64,000 bases of DNA, taken from assembly GCF_021290965.1 (NCBI RefSeq), contig NZ_JAJOYT010000002.1:62001-126000 (forward strand), written 5' to 3'. This document shows, piece by piece, positions 53,040 through 61,595 of the stretch (the stretch's first letter is position 1; every line of letters starts with the position of its first letter). The notes under the pieces are model-generated. The model ran no database searches. It worked only from the letters and a program-made list of their open reading frames with translations, and was not told where the DNA came from. The position numbers and the translations under genes were made by a program. Source of the DNA: Rheinheimera faecalis (GTDB lineage Bacteria; Pseudomonadota; Gammaproteobacteria; Enterobacterales; Alteromonadaceae).

Positions 53040-54671
53040 TTGACCAGCCCGTTATTTAGCCGGACTATCACTGTATTCGCTTTGCTACTGGCAGTGCCTG
53101 TGCTGGTGGTGCTGGGCTCTTTGCTGACACCTCAGCCTGAGCTGTGGGCGCATTTGCTGGAAACTGTGCTGGTCGATTATGTCACTAACTCTTTGTTATT
53201 GGCTTTGGGTGTAGGTGTGTTAAGTGCTGGTATCGGTACTTTAATGGCCTGGACTGTGGCGCGTTATCAGTTTATTGGCAGAACAGTGGTGCAGTGGTTA
53301 TTGCTGCTGCCTATGGCGATTCCGGCTTATATTATGGCGTATAGCTATACCGGCTTACTGGATTTCGCCGGGCCTGTGCAAAGTCAGTTGCGGCTTTGGT
53401 TTGACTGGTCTTACGGCGATTATTATTTCCCTGAAATCCGCTCTTTGCCCGGCGCTATTCTGATGTTGTCGCTGGTGCTTTACCCTTATGTTTATATGTT
53501 GGCACGCACAGCCTTTCGCCAACAGTCAGGTTCATTACTTGAAGCCAGCCGCACTTTAGGCTTTACACCGCGCCAGCATTTCTGGAAGGTGGCTTTGCCT
53601 GTGGCTCGCCCTGCGATTTTGACAGGGGCAGCATTGGCGATGATGGAAGCTTTGGCTGATTACGGCACAGTGCAGTATTTTGGTGTCACTACCTTTACCA
53701 CTGGTATTTTCCGCACCTGGTTTGGCATGGGCAATCAGGTTGGGGCTGCGCAATTATCGGCGCTTTTGTGTAGTTTTGTGTTGTTGTTGCTTTATCTGGA
53801 GCAATGGTCCAGACGCAAACTGAAGTTTTATCAGCAAGGCCAAAAACAGCAGGAACCGACCCGCCAGCCTGTGCAGGGACTGGCCGGATTTAGCATGTTA
53901 CTGCTTTGTTTAGTACCAGTGCTTTTAGGTTTTCTGTTGCCTGCTTTGCAGCTGTTGGGCTGGGCTTGTGATCGTGTTGATCAGCTGCTGTCACCAGATT
54001 TTATCCAACTGCTACTGAATAGCTTTTCGCTGGCTGCTTTAACGGCTCTAGTCACAGCTAGTCTGGCTTTATGTTTTGCTTATGCCAAGCGTTTATCCGG
54101 CCATTGGTCTTTGGTTTTACCTGTACGCATAGCCTCTATGGGCTACGCCTTACCAGGCACAGTCATAGCTATTGGGGTGATGTTACCGCTGGCCGCTTTG
54201 GATAACTCCATTGATTTATGGGCTGAGCAGCAGTTTGGCATTCGCACTGGTTTATTATTGTCCGGCACTTTAGTAGCGCTGGTGCTGGCTTACACAGTAC
54301 GTTTTATCGCTGTGGCTTTGCATAGTGTCGAAGCAGGCCTGATGAACATTACGCCTTCAATGGACAATGCCGCCCGTAGCTTAGGTGAAAGCCCGGTTGG
54401 TGTGCTCAAGCGAGTGCATTTGCCGCTGCTTCGGGCTTCGGTATTGAGTGCTCTATTGCTGGTATTTGTGGATGTATTAAAAGAGTTACCTGCCACTTTA
54501 TTGCTGCGGCCTTTTAACTTTAATACCTTGTCGGTGCGTACTTACGAGCTGGCCTCAGACGAGCGGTTGGCCGATGCAGCTTTGCCAGCCCTTGCCATAG
54601 TACTGATAGGTTTAATTCCGGTGATCCTGCTGTCCCGCGCTTTGGATCGTTCTAACAGAGGAGCAACTTAG
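53040..54671 (+). CDS. fbpB: Ferric iron ABC transporter, permease
   Basis: A 543-residue fused permease with two BPD_transp_1 halves, each of about six helices and each with an EAA-type loop (LEASRTLGFTPRQHFWKVALP and DNAARSLGESPVGVLKRVHL). It forms the channel for Fe(III) delivered by FbpA. TTG at 53040 is the start, behind AAGGAT. The stop overlaps the GTG start of the ATPase gene (TAGTG). Confidence 0.93.
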   Translation: MTSPLFSRTITVFALLLAVPVLVVLGSLLTPQPELWAHLLETVLVDYVTNSLLLALGVGVLSAGIGTLMAWTVARYQFIGRTVVQWLLLLPMAIPAYIMAYSYTGLLDFAGPVQSQLRLWFDWSYGDYYFPEIRSLPGAILMLSLVLYPYVYMLARTAFRQQSGSLLEASRTLGFTPRQHFWKVALPVARPAILTGAALAMMEALADYGTVQYFGVTTFTTGIFRTWFGMGNQVGAAQLSALLCSFVLLLLYLEQWSRRKLKFYQQGQKQQEPTRQPVQGLAGFSMLLLCLVPVLLGFLLPALQLLGWACDRVDQLLSPDFIQLLLNSFSLAALTALVTASLALCFAYAKRLSGHWSLVLPVRIASMGYALPGTVIAIGVMLPLAALDNSIDLWAEQQFGIRTGLLLSGTLVALVLAYTVRFIAVALHSVEAGLMNITPSMDNAARSLGESPVGVLKRVHLPLLRASVLSALLLVFVDVLKELPATLLLRPFNFNTLSVRTYELASDERLADAALPALAIVLIGLIPVILLSRALDRSNRGAT

Positions 54672-55705
54672 TGCTGGTTTTACAACAGGTTTCCATAGCT
54701 TATGGCCCAGCCACTGTGGTCAAAGACGTTAGTCTCACTTTGCAACAAGGTCAGATCGGCTGTTTGTTAGGGCCTTCCGGCTGCGGTAAAACCAGTTTAT
54801 TACGAGCTATCGCTGGTTTTGAACCTGTGCAAACTGGCTCTGTTGTGTTGGCCGATGCAATCTTGTCGGAGCCCGGCAGAATGATGAATCCTGAGCAGCG
54901 CCGTATTGGTATGGTGTTTCAGGATTTCGCGCTTTTTCCGCACCTGACAGTGGTGCAAAATATTGCCTTTGGCTTAAAGAAAAAGCCAAAAGCACAGCAG
55001 CAACAGGTAGTAAAGGAACTGTTAGCTTTAGTCGGCTTGCCGACATTAGGCGAGCGTTATGTGCATCAGCTGTCTGGTGGTCAGCAGCAGCGGGTGGCTT
55101 TAGCCCGGGCTTTAGCGCCAGAGCCCGAAGTCTTGTTATTGGATGAGCCTTTTTCCGGTTTAGACGCTGATTTACGTGAAGCTTTGGCGCAGGATATCAG
55201 AGCCATTATCAAGCAGCGTGGGATCAGCGCTTTGATGGTGACTCATGATCAGTTTGAAGCTTTTGCGATGGCTGATCAGATAGGTGTGATGCAGCATGGC
55301 AAGCTACAGCAGTGGGGCAGTGCCTACGAGTTGTATCATCAGCCGGCGAACCGATTTGTGGCGGACTTTGTTGGTCACGGTGCTTTACTTAAAGGTGAAA
55401 TCCTGGCGGATGAAAAGGTATACACAGCCTTAGGTGTTTTTGCCCAGACTCAGTCGAATTTTGGCTCTGGTGTCACTGTTGATTTGCTGGTGCGGCCGGA
55501 CGATATAGTGCACGACGATCAAAGTGGTTTTACCGCTAAAGTAGTGAGTAAATCCTTCCGTGGTTCGCATATTTTGTATAGCCTGGAGTTAGAAGGGGCA
55601 GAGCAGGTGTATTGTTTAGCGCCAAGCCATCATGATCATCAACTGCACAGCCGCATTGGTATTAAGCTGGAACTGGATCATTTGGTGTTGTTTGCGCGTG
55701 TCTGA
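54671..55705 (+). CDS. fbpC: Ferric iron ABC transporter, ATP-binding protein
   Basis: A 344-residue ABC ATPase. Walker A is GPSGCGKT (34-41), the signature is LSGGQQQR, Walker B is LLLDEP, and the H-loop is VTHD. A C-terminal TOBE-like regulatory domain (about 250-344) follows, as in FbpC/PotA-type importers. GTG start, translationally coupled to fbpB. It powers iron uptake by the upstream gene products. Confidence 0.94.
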   Translation: MLVLQQVSIAYGPATVVKDVSLTLQQGQIGCLLGPSGCGKTSLLRAIAGFEPVQTGSVVLADAILSEPGRMMNPEQRRIGMVFQDFALFPHLTVVQNIAFGLKKKPKAQQQQVVKELLALVGLPTLGERYVHQLSGGQQQRVALARALAPEPEVLLLDEPFSGLDADLREALAQDIRAIIKQRGISALMVTHDQFEAFAMADQIGVMQHGKLQQWGSAYELYHQPANRFVADFVGHGALLKGEILADEKVYTALGVFAQTQSNFGSGVTVDLLVRPDDIVHDDQSGFTAKVVSKSFRGSHILYSLELEGAEQVYCLAPSHHDHQLHSRIGIKLELDHLVLFARV

Positions 55706-55713
55706 ACGGAGAT

Positions 55714-55744
55714 AAAAAAACAGCTAAGGTATAGACCTTAGCTG
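55714..55744 (-). terminator. Bidirectional hairpin after fbpC / MetX-like gene
   Basis: A perfect 10-bp stem, CAGCTAAGGT (55721-55730) and ACCTTAGCTG (55735-55744). Seven A residues precede it on the plus strand, so on the minus strand it is a standard rho-independent terminator for the gene at 55813-56961. It may also stop fbpC transcripts. Confidence 0.75.
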
Positions 55745-55812
55745 AAAACCAGAGGCGGGCAAACCTCAACAGGGTGGAAGTAAGCTATGTCGAGCTATAT
55801 AGTTTCAAAAAG

Positions 55813-56961
55813 TTAGTCTGCCAAAAACAGCCGTATTTGCTCTGCTTTGCTTTGAATATTCAAAAGCCCATCTAAATGACCTGCCTGACCACCAATCTCT
55901 TCGTAGCCAGCGCCTGGCATCTGATCTTTGCTGTGTTTTGCCATAGCCGGTGTCAGCAATAAATCACCGGTAGCGGGTAACCACAAAGTTTTTGCTTTCA
56001 CGCTTTTGAGCTTTTGTTGCCAGTTATCGCCCATACCAGCGCGCCATAATTGCGAGGCCCGCACCAGATAGAGCAACGAATTAGCGTCCATCAGCGCTGA
56101 GCGTTGTTTAGCGGCGCTCATCAGCTGTTTCCAGGCTGGTAGTTCGGCCTGAATATCCTGATGAATAGCTGTATCTAAAGCCGGAGCTGGGTAGCTTTGA
56201 TTAAATAACTCCGGGTTCAGTGCATCCTGAATCACATAAGCTAAAGCTCGTGTTAGTCCAGCGGGTTGTTGTGTGAACGGATAAGCACCTTTGTTCCAAT
56301 CTGGGTCCTGTTTTATAGGCTGAGCCCAACGTTCTAAACGTATTGCACTGAAACTGTCGATATAAGCCGTGCCTATAACGGGCAATAAACGCTCCACTTT
56401 ATCCGGATAACTGACAGCCCATTCAATTGCCTGAAAGGAACCCATGGATGGGCCTATCACGGCATAGAGTTTTTGAATACCGAGTTTATCTAGCAGGGCT
56501 TTTTGCACTTCAACAAAATCGAGAATGGTAACCACAGGAAAAGTTAAACCATAAGCTTTGCCTGTATCCGGATTAACACTGGCTGGGCCTGTGGTGATCA
56601 CGTCGGGTGAAAAAGCATTCAGGTTGGCCAGACTGTCGACACTCAGTACATAGAATTTGTTGGTATCTATGGCTTTACCAGGACCGATAATTTTGTCCCA
56701 GTAGCCTGGCGCTGCATCTGTAGCGCGGTATTTGCCTGCAGCATGGGAGCTGCCGGAAAAATAATGGGTGATTAAAATGACATTGGATTTATCGGCATTG
56801 AGCTTGCCATAAGCCTCCCAACCGACTTTGACCTGCTTTAAAGCCACACCACTTTGAGTGGTAAAGCGCGCCAGTTCAAGCTGCTGTTTTTGTACTAAAG
56901 GCAGCTCTGCCGCCTGAACAAGGCTGCTGAACAGCAGCATAAAACCAAGCCATAGTTTCAT
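55813..56961 (-). CDS. Periplasmic alpha/beta hydrolase of the homoserine O-acetyltransferase (MetX) type
   Basis: A 382-residue alpha/beta hydrolase related to MetX, but with a clear signal peptide (about 1-18, ending VQA), so it is not the cytoplasmic methionine-pathway enzyme. The nucleophile elbow is GPSMGS (Ser172), the acid probably in ATGDLLL and the histidine in GGQAGHLDG. The conserved segments VGWEAYGKLN and ITHYFSGSSHAAGKY resemble the MetX family start. The start at 56961 follows AAGGAT and lies downstream of the GntP gene, which it overlaps in the longer frame. Acyl transfer or ester hydrolysis in the periplasm is inference. Confidence 0.8.
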   Translation of the reverse strand: MKLWLGFMLLFSSLVQAAELPLVQKQQLELARFTTQSGVALKQVKVGWEAYGKLNADKSNVILITHYFSGSSHAAGKYRATDAAPGYWDKIIGPGKAIDTNKFYVLSVDSLANLNAFSPDVITTGPASVNPDTGKAYGLTFPVVTILDFVEVQKALLDKLGIQKLYAVIGPSMGSFQAIEWAVSYPDKVERLLPVIGTAYIDSFSAIRLERWAQPIKQDPDWNKGAYPFTQQPAGLTRALAYVIQDALNPELFNQSYPAPALDTAIHQDIQAELPAWKQLMSAAKQRSALMDANSLLYLVRASQLWRAGMGDNWQQKLKSVKAKTLWLPATGDLLLTPAMAKHSKDQMPGAGYEEIGGQAGHLDGLLNIQSKAEQIRLFLAD

Positions 56962-56987
56962 TTTAAATCCTTTCAGCAAAGCTTTGA

Positions 56988-58289
56988 TCACAACCATTGA
57001 AACAGGAAAATAGCCAGCATCACGCCCAAAGTCGGTACCACTACTGTCACAGCGGCGACAGGCCAGTAGGCATTTTGATGGCTTTCACCACAGATAGCAC
57101 GAATAGTAGTGACCACATAACCATTGTGAGGCAATGAGTCCAAAGCGCCGGATGAAATAGCGACCACGCGGTGTAACTGCTCTGCATCCACCCCTCGCTC
57201 TAAATAGACAGGGGCTATCTCAGGCAGGGCTATGGCTTGACCGCCTGAGGCTGAACCTGTTAAACCCGCAATCACACTAACAGCCACAGCAGCGCCTATC
57301 AGCTCAGAGCCTGGTAAATGCGTCATGGTTTCGACCACAGCAGCAAAAGCTGGTGTCAGCTTGGCGACTGAACCAAAACCGACCACAGCTGCTGTATTGC
57401 CTATGGCAATTAATGCCCCTGTTGCGCCTTGATCCAGAGTCTGGCCCAAAGAGGTTAAGAACTTGCGATTGAGTAAATACAAAGTGCTGACACCACCTGT
57501 CAGCGCCACTATTAAGGCGGCTTGTTGTAGTGAATCATGTAATAAATACGACAACAACAGTACCACCAGCAAAGGCAAAATACCCATCATAGGATGAGGT
57601 AAGGCTTTGTCGCCGACTACAGGATCCGCTTCGCGGCTTTCGAAGTGTTCGCCTTTTGCCATCGCGGTTTTGATCATCTTCATCAGCCAGCAATAACCTA
57701 CTATGGCCATAAAAACCGCCACTATGATGCTGACTTCCCAGCCCGCATAAGGGCTGGTGCCGAGGTATTGAATAGGGATCCAGTTTTGAATTTCAGGCGA
57801 ACCTGCTGAGGTCATAGTAAAAGTAACAGAACCTAAACCTAAAGCGGCCGGAATAAAACGCCGCGGCAGGTTGGCGTCTTTAAATAAGCTAACTGCCATA
57901 GGGTAAGCTGAAAAGGCCACGACAAAAATGCTGACGCCACCGTAAGTCAGCACAGCACAAGCTAAAACAACAGCCAGTACAGCGCGTTGTTTGCCGATAC
58001 GTTTGACTATGGCAAGCGCCACAGCGTCGGCAGCGCCTGTATGTTCCATCAGCTTGCCAAACAGGGCCCCCAGTAAAAACATTAAAAACCAGCTGGAAAC
58101 AAAACCGGCGAAACCCGACATATAACCCTGCACAAAATTGGCTGGGTTATCGGCCAGCCAAAATGGAATGCCATTAAACAAAGCCACAAATAAAGCGCAG
58201 AGTGGCGCCAGAATAAACAGGTTTACCCCGCGCATGGTCAGCACTATCAGTAACACCAACCCCGCCAACAGACCAAATAAACTCAGCAT
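56988..58289 (-). CDS. GntP family permease
   Basis: A 433-residue transporter of the GntP group (gluconate, hydroxy acids, D-serine and similar small anions). About twelve hydrophobic segments; the motif GSASGGQAIALPEIAPVYLERGV and the C-terminal SSGALDSLPHNGYVVTTIRAICGESHQNAY are typical of the branch annotated as GntP-like in proteobacteria. Its start faces the TonB receptor gene across a region with two 17-bp direct repeats. Coexpression with the MetX-like hydrolase is likely from the 26-base spacing. Confidence 0.88.
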   Translation of the reverse strand: MLSLFGLLAGLVLLIVLTMRGVNLFILAPLCALFVALFNGIPFWLADNPANFVQGYMSGFAGFVSSWFLMFLLGALFGKLMEHTGAADAVALAIVKRIGKQRAVLAVVLACAVLTYGGVSIFVVAFSAYPMAVSLFKDANLPRRFIPAALGLGSVTFTMTSAGSPEIQNWIPIQYLGTSPYAGWEVSIIVAVFMAIVGYCWLMKMIKTAMAKGEHFESREADPVVGDKALPHPMMGILPLLVVLLLSYLLHDSLQQAALIVALTGGVSTLYLLNRKFLTSLGQTLDQGATGALIAIGNTAAVVGFGSVAKLTPAFAAVVETMTHLPGSELIGAAVAVSVIAGLTGSASGGQAIALPEIAPVYLERGVDAEQLHRVVAISSGALDSLPHNGYVVTTIRAICGESHQNAYWPVAAVTVVVPTLGVMLAIFLFQWL

Positions 58290-58342
58290 AGAAACAACCT
58301 TGTGTTTTTTCTTTAGTCTGGTGTAAAGCTGTAGGTCAAACC

Positions 58343-58440
58343 ATAGTACTAAGGTACAGTCTTATTGCTGTTCTGTTTGTTAACTCTTTTATTTTCATGC
58401 GCTTACTGTAGTTTGTGGCAGGTATAGTACTAAGGTACAG
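58343..58440. promoter_or_regulatory. Two 17-bp direct repeats in the GntP/receptor divergent region
   Basis: ATAGTACTAAGGTACAG occurs exactly twice, at 58343-58359 and 58424-58440, 81 bases apart from start to start. Each copy holds GTAC-TAAG-GTAC, a dyad. They lie between the divergent GntP and TonB receptor genes, so a regulator binding here could control both. The LuxR-type response regulator at 60874 is the obvious local candidate. Confidence 0.7.
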
Positions 58441-58499
58441 CTTAACATTTCGACAGGACAGCCTAGAGTGGTACTGGACAAGTTAGCAGGAGAAGGCAC

Positions 58500-60734
58500 A
58501 TGGCCCATAACAATAAGAAGACGAAGACTGTATTCCAACCCACTTTATTAGCAGTGCTGATAGGGTCCGCTTTAATCCATCCGGTAATGGCAGAACAGGC
58601 CAGCGACGAAACTGCAGCACAAACAGCAGAACAAGAAGAAGCGACGCTTGAAGTCATTCAGGTGACTGCTCGTAAAACGGCTGAAAACCTGCAGCAGGTA
58701 CCTGTTGCTGTAACCTCTATAGGTGCAGAAGCTCTGGCTCAGCGTGGCATTGAAAACTTAACAGCAGTGCAGGCCTATTCGCCGAATACAACCTTGCAGG
58801 TGTCCCGTGGTACCAACAGTACTTTAACGGCATATATCCGTGGTATAGGTCAGCAGGATCCGCTCTGGGGTTTTGAACCTGGCGTTGGTATTTATATTGA
58901 TGACGTCTATATGGCCCGCCCTCAGGGCGCTGCTATGGATGTATATGATGTAGAACGCATTGAAGTATTGCGTGGCCCTCAGGGCACTTTATATGGCCGC
59001 AATACCATAGGCGGCGCGGTGAAATACATCACTAAGCCTTTGAGTGGTGATAATGAGCTCAGCCTACGTGGCACTGTAGGTAACTATGGCCAAAAAGACT
59101 TTAAAATTGCTGGCCAGACCGCATTAACAGACAAGTTGTTTTTTGGTGCCGCCTTAGCCACGCTGAATCGTGATGGTTTTGGTACTTACCTCAATACAGG
59201 CGCAGAAAACTACGATAAAGATATTCTGACTGGCCGTGTCAGTCTGCAGTATCAGGCGACAGATAATTTACGTTTTAGTTTTGCGGCTGATCGCACTGAA
59301 GATGATTCAAACTCCAAAGGCGGCCATCGTTTAACTCCTAGTTTAGTCACTGGTGATGCGCCACCAGAAAGCGTATTTGATTCCAATACCAGCATGCCAG
59401 CCGACAACTCAGTGGTGACTGAAGGTCAGTCGCTGACTATTGCCTGGGATATCAATAGCAACTGGACCGTCAAATCCATTACCGCTAAACGTGAAGGCGT
59501 GACAGATACCAATATCGACTTTGATGCGACAGAATTACCTTCATTAGACGTACCGGCCTTTTACGAAGACGAACAAACAACGCAGGAACTGCAGTTGTTG
59601 TTTAACGGCGACAAACTGACGATGGCATCTGGTCTGTATTATTTTAAAGGTGACGCCTGTGGTGCTTTTGGTACTGTGCTGGTGCAAGGCCTGGGTGTAA
59701 CCACTGAAAATGGTGGTTGTGTTGAAACCGACAGTGTGGCTGCTTATGTGCAAGGTAGTTATCAGTACACAGATAAGCTGTCTTTCACTTTAGGTGGCCG
59801 TTATACCGAAGATGATAAAGACGCAGAAGTTTATCGTTTTGTGTACTTAGGCTACAAAAGACCACGTGATGCAGGCACTCCTATTGCTGTGCAGTCAGAC
59901 TTTGAAGGCAGCGAAACCTTCAGTCATTTTTCACCCCGTGTAGGTTTTGAATATCAAAGCAACGACAACTTTATGTGGTATGGCTCGTACACCGACGGTT
60001 TTAAATCCGGTGGTTTTGATATGCGCGGCAACCAGTCGATTAACCCAAATGCGGGCGATCCTTATCAGGAAGAGACGGTAGATACTTTTGAACTTGGTTT
60101 TAAAAGTGAGTGGAATGATCGCACTTTACGTTTAAATGCTGCAGCTTTTAGCTCCAGCTATGACGATATGCAAGTGACTGTGCAGCGGGCTGTGAATAAT
60201 ACTGTGGCTTCTCAGGTATTAAATGCGGCCAGCGCTGATATCCGTGGTTTTGAAGTGGAGATGATCTCTGTTCTGACCAACAACTTAGAGTTAACAGGTA
60301 TCTTAGGTTACACAGACGCTAAGTTTAACGAAGTGGTGTTTTTTGATGCGGCTTCCCAGACGAATGTTGATGTATCCGATGTCTGGTCTTTTGCCAATAC
60401 TCCGGAATGGACTGGTACTTTAGGTCTGAAATACACCCAAAGTGCTGGCATAGGCGAAATCGTTTATAACGTTATGGGTTCGTACCGCGCCGATACGCAG
60501 ATTTTTGAAGTACCTTCAGTGCTGGACTTTGGTGGCTACACTATCTTCAACGCTGGTGCCACCTGGTACTCCAACGATGGTCACTGGGACTTGTCTGCTC
60601 AGGTGCGTAACATAGGTGATAAAGAAACCCGTATTGCCGGTTACAACTTCCCACTGTTAGCGGGTGAACAAACTATTACTGCCTACTACGGCGACCCAAG
60701 AACTTATAGTTTAACTTTGGGATACCGTTTCTAA
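58500..60734 (+). CDS. TonB-dependent receptor
   Basis: A 744-residue outer-membrane receptor. The signal region (about 1-31) is followed by a TonB box (LEVIQVTARK, 50-59) and the plug: VPVAVTSIGAEALAQRGIEN, GIYIDDVYMARPQGAAMD and RGPQGTLYGRNTIGGAV. The barrel ends YSLTLGYRF. This is the large class used for varied ligands (sterols, sugars, aromatic or acidic compounds), not the siderophore subfamily. Its divergence from the GntP permease hints at a shared small-molecule substrate. The ATG at 58500 follows GGAGAAGG. Confidence 0.92.
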   Translation: MAHNNKKTKTVFQPTLLAVLIGSALIHPVMAEQASDETAAQTAEQEEATLEVIQVTARKTAENLQQVPVAVTSIGAEALAQRGIENLTAVQAYSPNTTLQVSRGTNSTLTAYIRGIGQQDPLWGFEPGVGIYIDDVYMARPQGAAMDVYDVERIEVLRGPQGTLYGRNTIGGAVKYITKPLSGDNELSLRGTVGNYGQKDFKIAGQTALTDKLFFGAALATLNRDGFGTYLNTGAENYDKDILTGRVSLQYQATDNLRFSFAADRTEDDSNSKGGHRLTPSLVTGDAPPESVFDSNTSMPADNSVVTEGQSLTIAWDINSNWTVKSITAKREGVTDTNIDFDATELPSLDVPAFYEDEQTTQELQLLFNGDKLTMASGLYYFKGDACGAFGTVLVQGLGVTTENGGCVETDSVAAYVQGSYQYTDKLSFTLGGRYTEDDKDAEVYRFVYLGYKRPRDAGTPIAVQSDFEGSETFSHFSPRVGFEYQSNDNFMWYGSYTDGFKSGGFDMRGNQSINPNAGDPYQEETVDTFELGFKSEWNDRTLRLNAAAFSSSYDDMQVTVQRAVNNTVASQVLNAASADIRGFEVEMISVLTNNLELTGILGYTDAKFNEVVFFDAASQTNVDVSDVWSFANTPEWTGTLGLKYTQSAGIGEIVYNVMGSYRADTQIFEVPSVLDFGGYTIFNAGATWYSNDGHWDLSAQVRNIGDKETRIAGYNFPLLAGEQTITAYYGDPRTYSLTLGYRF

Positions 60735-60749
60735 GCTTTGATGGCGTAA

Positions 60750-60770
60750 GGGCGGGGTTTATCTCCGCCC
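60750..60770. repeat. GGGCRGGG hairpin, copy 2
   Basis: GGGCGGGG-TTTAT-CTCCGCCC forms an 8-bp stem with one G-T pair, 15 bases after the receptor stop codon. The same element is at 30185-30205 and, inverted, at 61560-61580. It may end receptor transcription. Confidence 0.65.
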
Positions 60771-60809
60771 ATATCTGCTGCTTTAGGTACGAAGGCTAAA
60801 AAACACTTG

Positions 60810-60827
60810 CCGGGGCGAAAGCCCCGG
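60810..60827. repeat. GC-rich hairpin with GAAA tetraloop
   Basis: CCGGGGC-GAAA-GCCCCGG is a perfect 7-bp stem capped by a GNRA loop in the leader of the response-regulator gene. Upstream A residues would make it terminator-like only on the minus strand. Confidence 0.6.
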
Positions 60828-60873
60828 TTCAGTATGGTGAAAAGAGGTTTTATAAAGTTGATACTGCGCTGTT

Positions 60874-61521
60874 ATGATTGCGATTATTGCTGATGACCAC
60901 CCGTTATTCCGTGTCGCTTTGGCACAAGCTTCCCAACAAATTCTTGGCACTGATGCTGTATTGCTGCAAGCCAATAGCATGGCGCAGTTATGGGCTTTAT
61001 TGCTGCAACACCCTGATACCGAAATGATCTTTCTGGATTTAAAGCTGCCGGATGCTGAAGGTTTTGCTGGTTTAACTTCGCTTCGCACTGAATACCCTGA
61101 TATCTCCATTTTGATGGTGTCTGCGATTGAAGATCCTGCTGTCATTAAACAAGCCTTACAGCTGGGGGCTTCAGCTTATATTCCAAAATCTGCGCCGCTG
61201 GATTTATTATCCGAAGCCGTAGCGCAGGTGGTGGCTGGGGAGAGTTGGGTACCGGCTGAACTGGTCAACGAAGTGGAAAAAGCCAGGGATCTGATTGATC
61301 AGGATTTTTCCCGCAGGCTGGAGCAACTGACACCCCAGCAATTTCGTGTGCTGAAAATGATTGCCGACGGTTTGCTGAATAAACAAATTGCCTATGAAAT
61401 GCAGGTGCAGGAAACCACCATCAAGCAGCATGTGTCGGCAATTTTGCGCAAACTGAATGTGAATAACCGCACCCTTGCCGGTATTTTGTTTGAGAAGTTA
61501 AAGCTACCAGACGAGTTCTAA
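60874..61521 (+). CDS. LuxR/NarL-type response regulator
   Basis: A 215-residue two-domain response regulator. The receiver domain (about 1-120) has the acidic pair Asp7-Asp8, the phospho-acceptor Asp55 in FLDLKLPD, Ser84 and Lys106 in YIPKSA. The C-terminal HTH (about 145-212) reads NKQIAYEMQVQETTIKQHV followed by SAILRKLNVNNRT, the LuxR type seen in AgmR/ErbR/CrbR-like regulators of alcohol, acid or acetate metabolism. No sensor kinase gene is adjacent. The start has no strong ribosome binding site. Confidence 0.9.
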   Translation: MIAIIADDHPLFRVALAQASQQILGTDAVLLQANSMAQLWALLLQHPDTEMIFLDLKLPDAEGFAGLTSLRTEYPDISILMVSAIEDPAVIKQALQLGASAYIPKSAPLDLLSEAVAQVVAGESWVPAELVNEVEKARDLIDQDFSRRLEQLTPQQFRVLKMIADGLLNKQIAYEMQVQETTIKQHVSAILRKLNVNNRTLAGILFEKLKLPDEF

Positions 61522-61557
61522 CTTCCCGTCGTCCCCTGGATTGGACTGACATTTTTG

Positions 61558-61585
61558 ACGGGCGGGGATAAACCCTGCCCCTACG
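61558..61585. repeat. GGGCRGGG hairpin, copy 3 (inverted)
   Basis: GGGCGGGG-ATAAA-CCCTGCCC (61560-61580) is the reverse complement of the element at 30181-30206 with minor changes; the flanking CTACG also matches as CGTAG. It lies between convergent genes with T-rich flanks on both sides, and could act as a bidirectional terminator. Confidence 0.65.
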
Positions 61586-61595
61586 ATTTTTGTGG

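Noticed and set aside
58343-58440. CRISPR-like pair of repeats
   Set aside because: Only two 17-base copies with one 64-base gap, no array and no cas genes; a regulatory pair is the better reading.
60783-61145. 120-codon minus-strand ORF opposite the response regulator
   Set aside because: Antisense to the conserved receiver domain and crosses the GNRA hairpin; no supporting signals.
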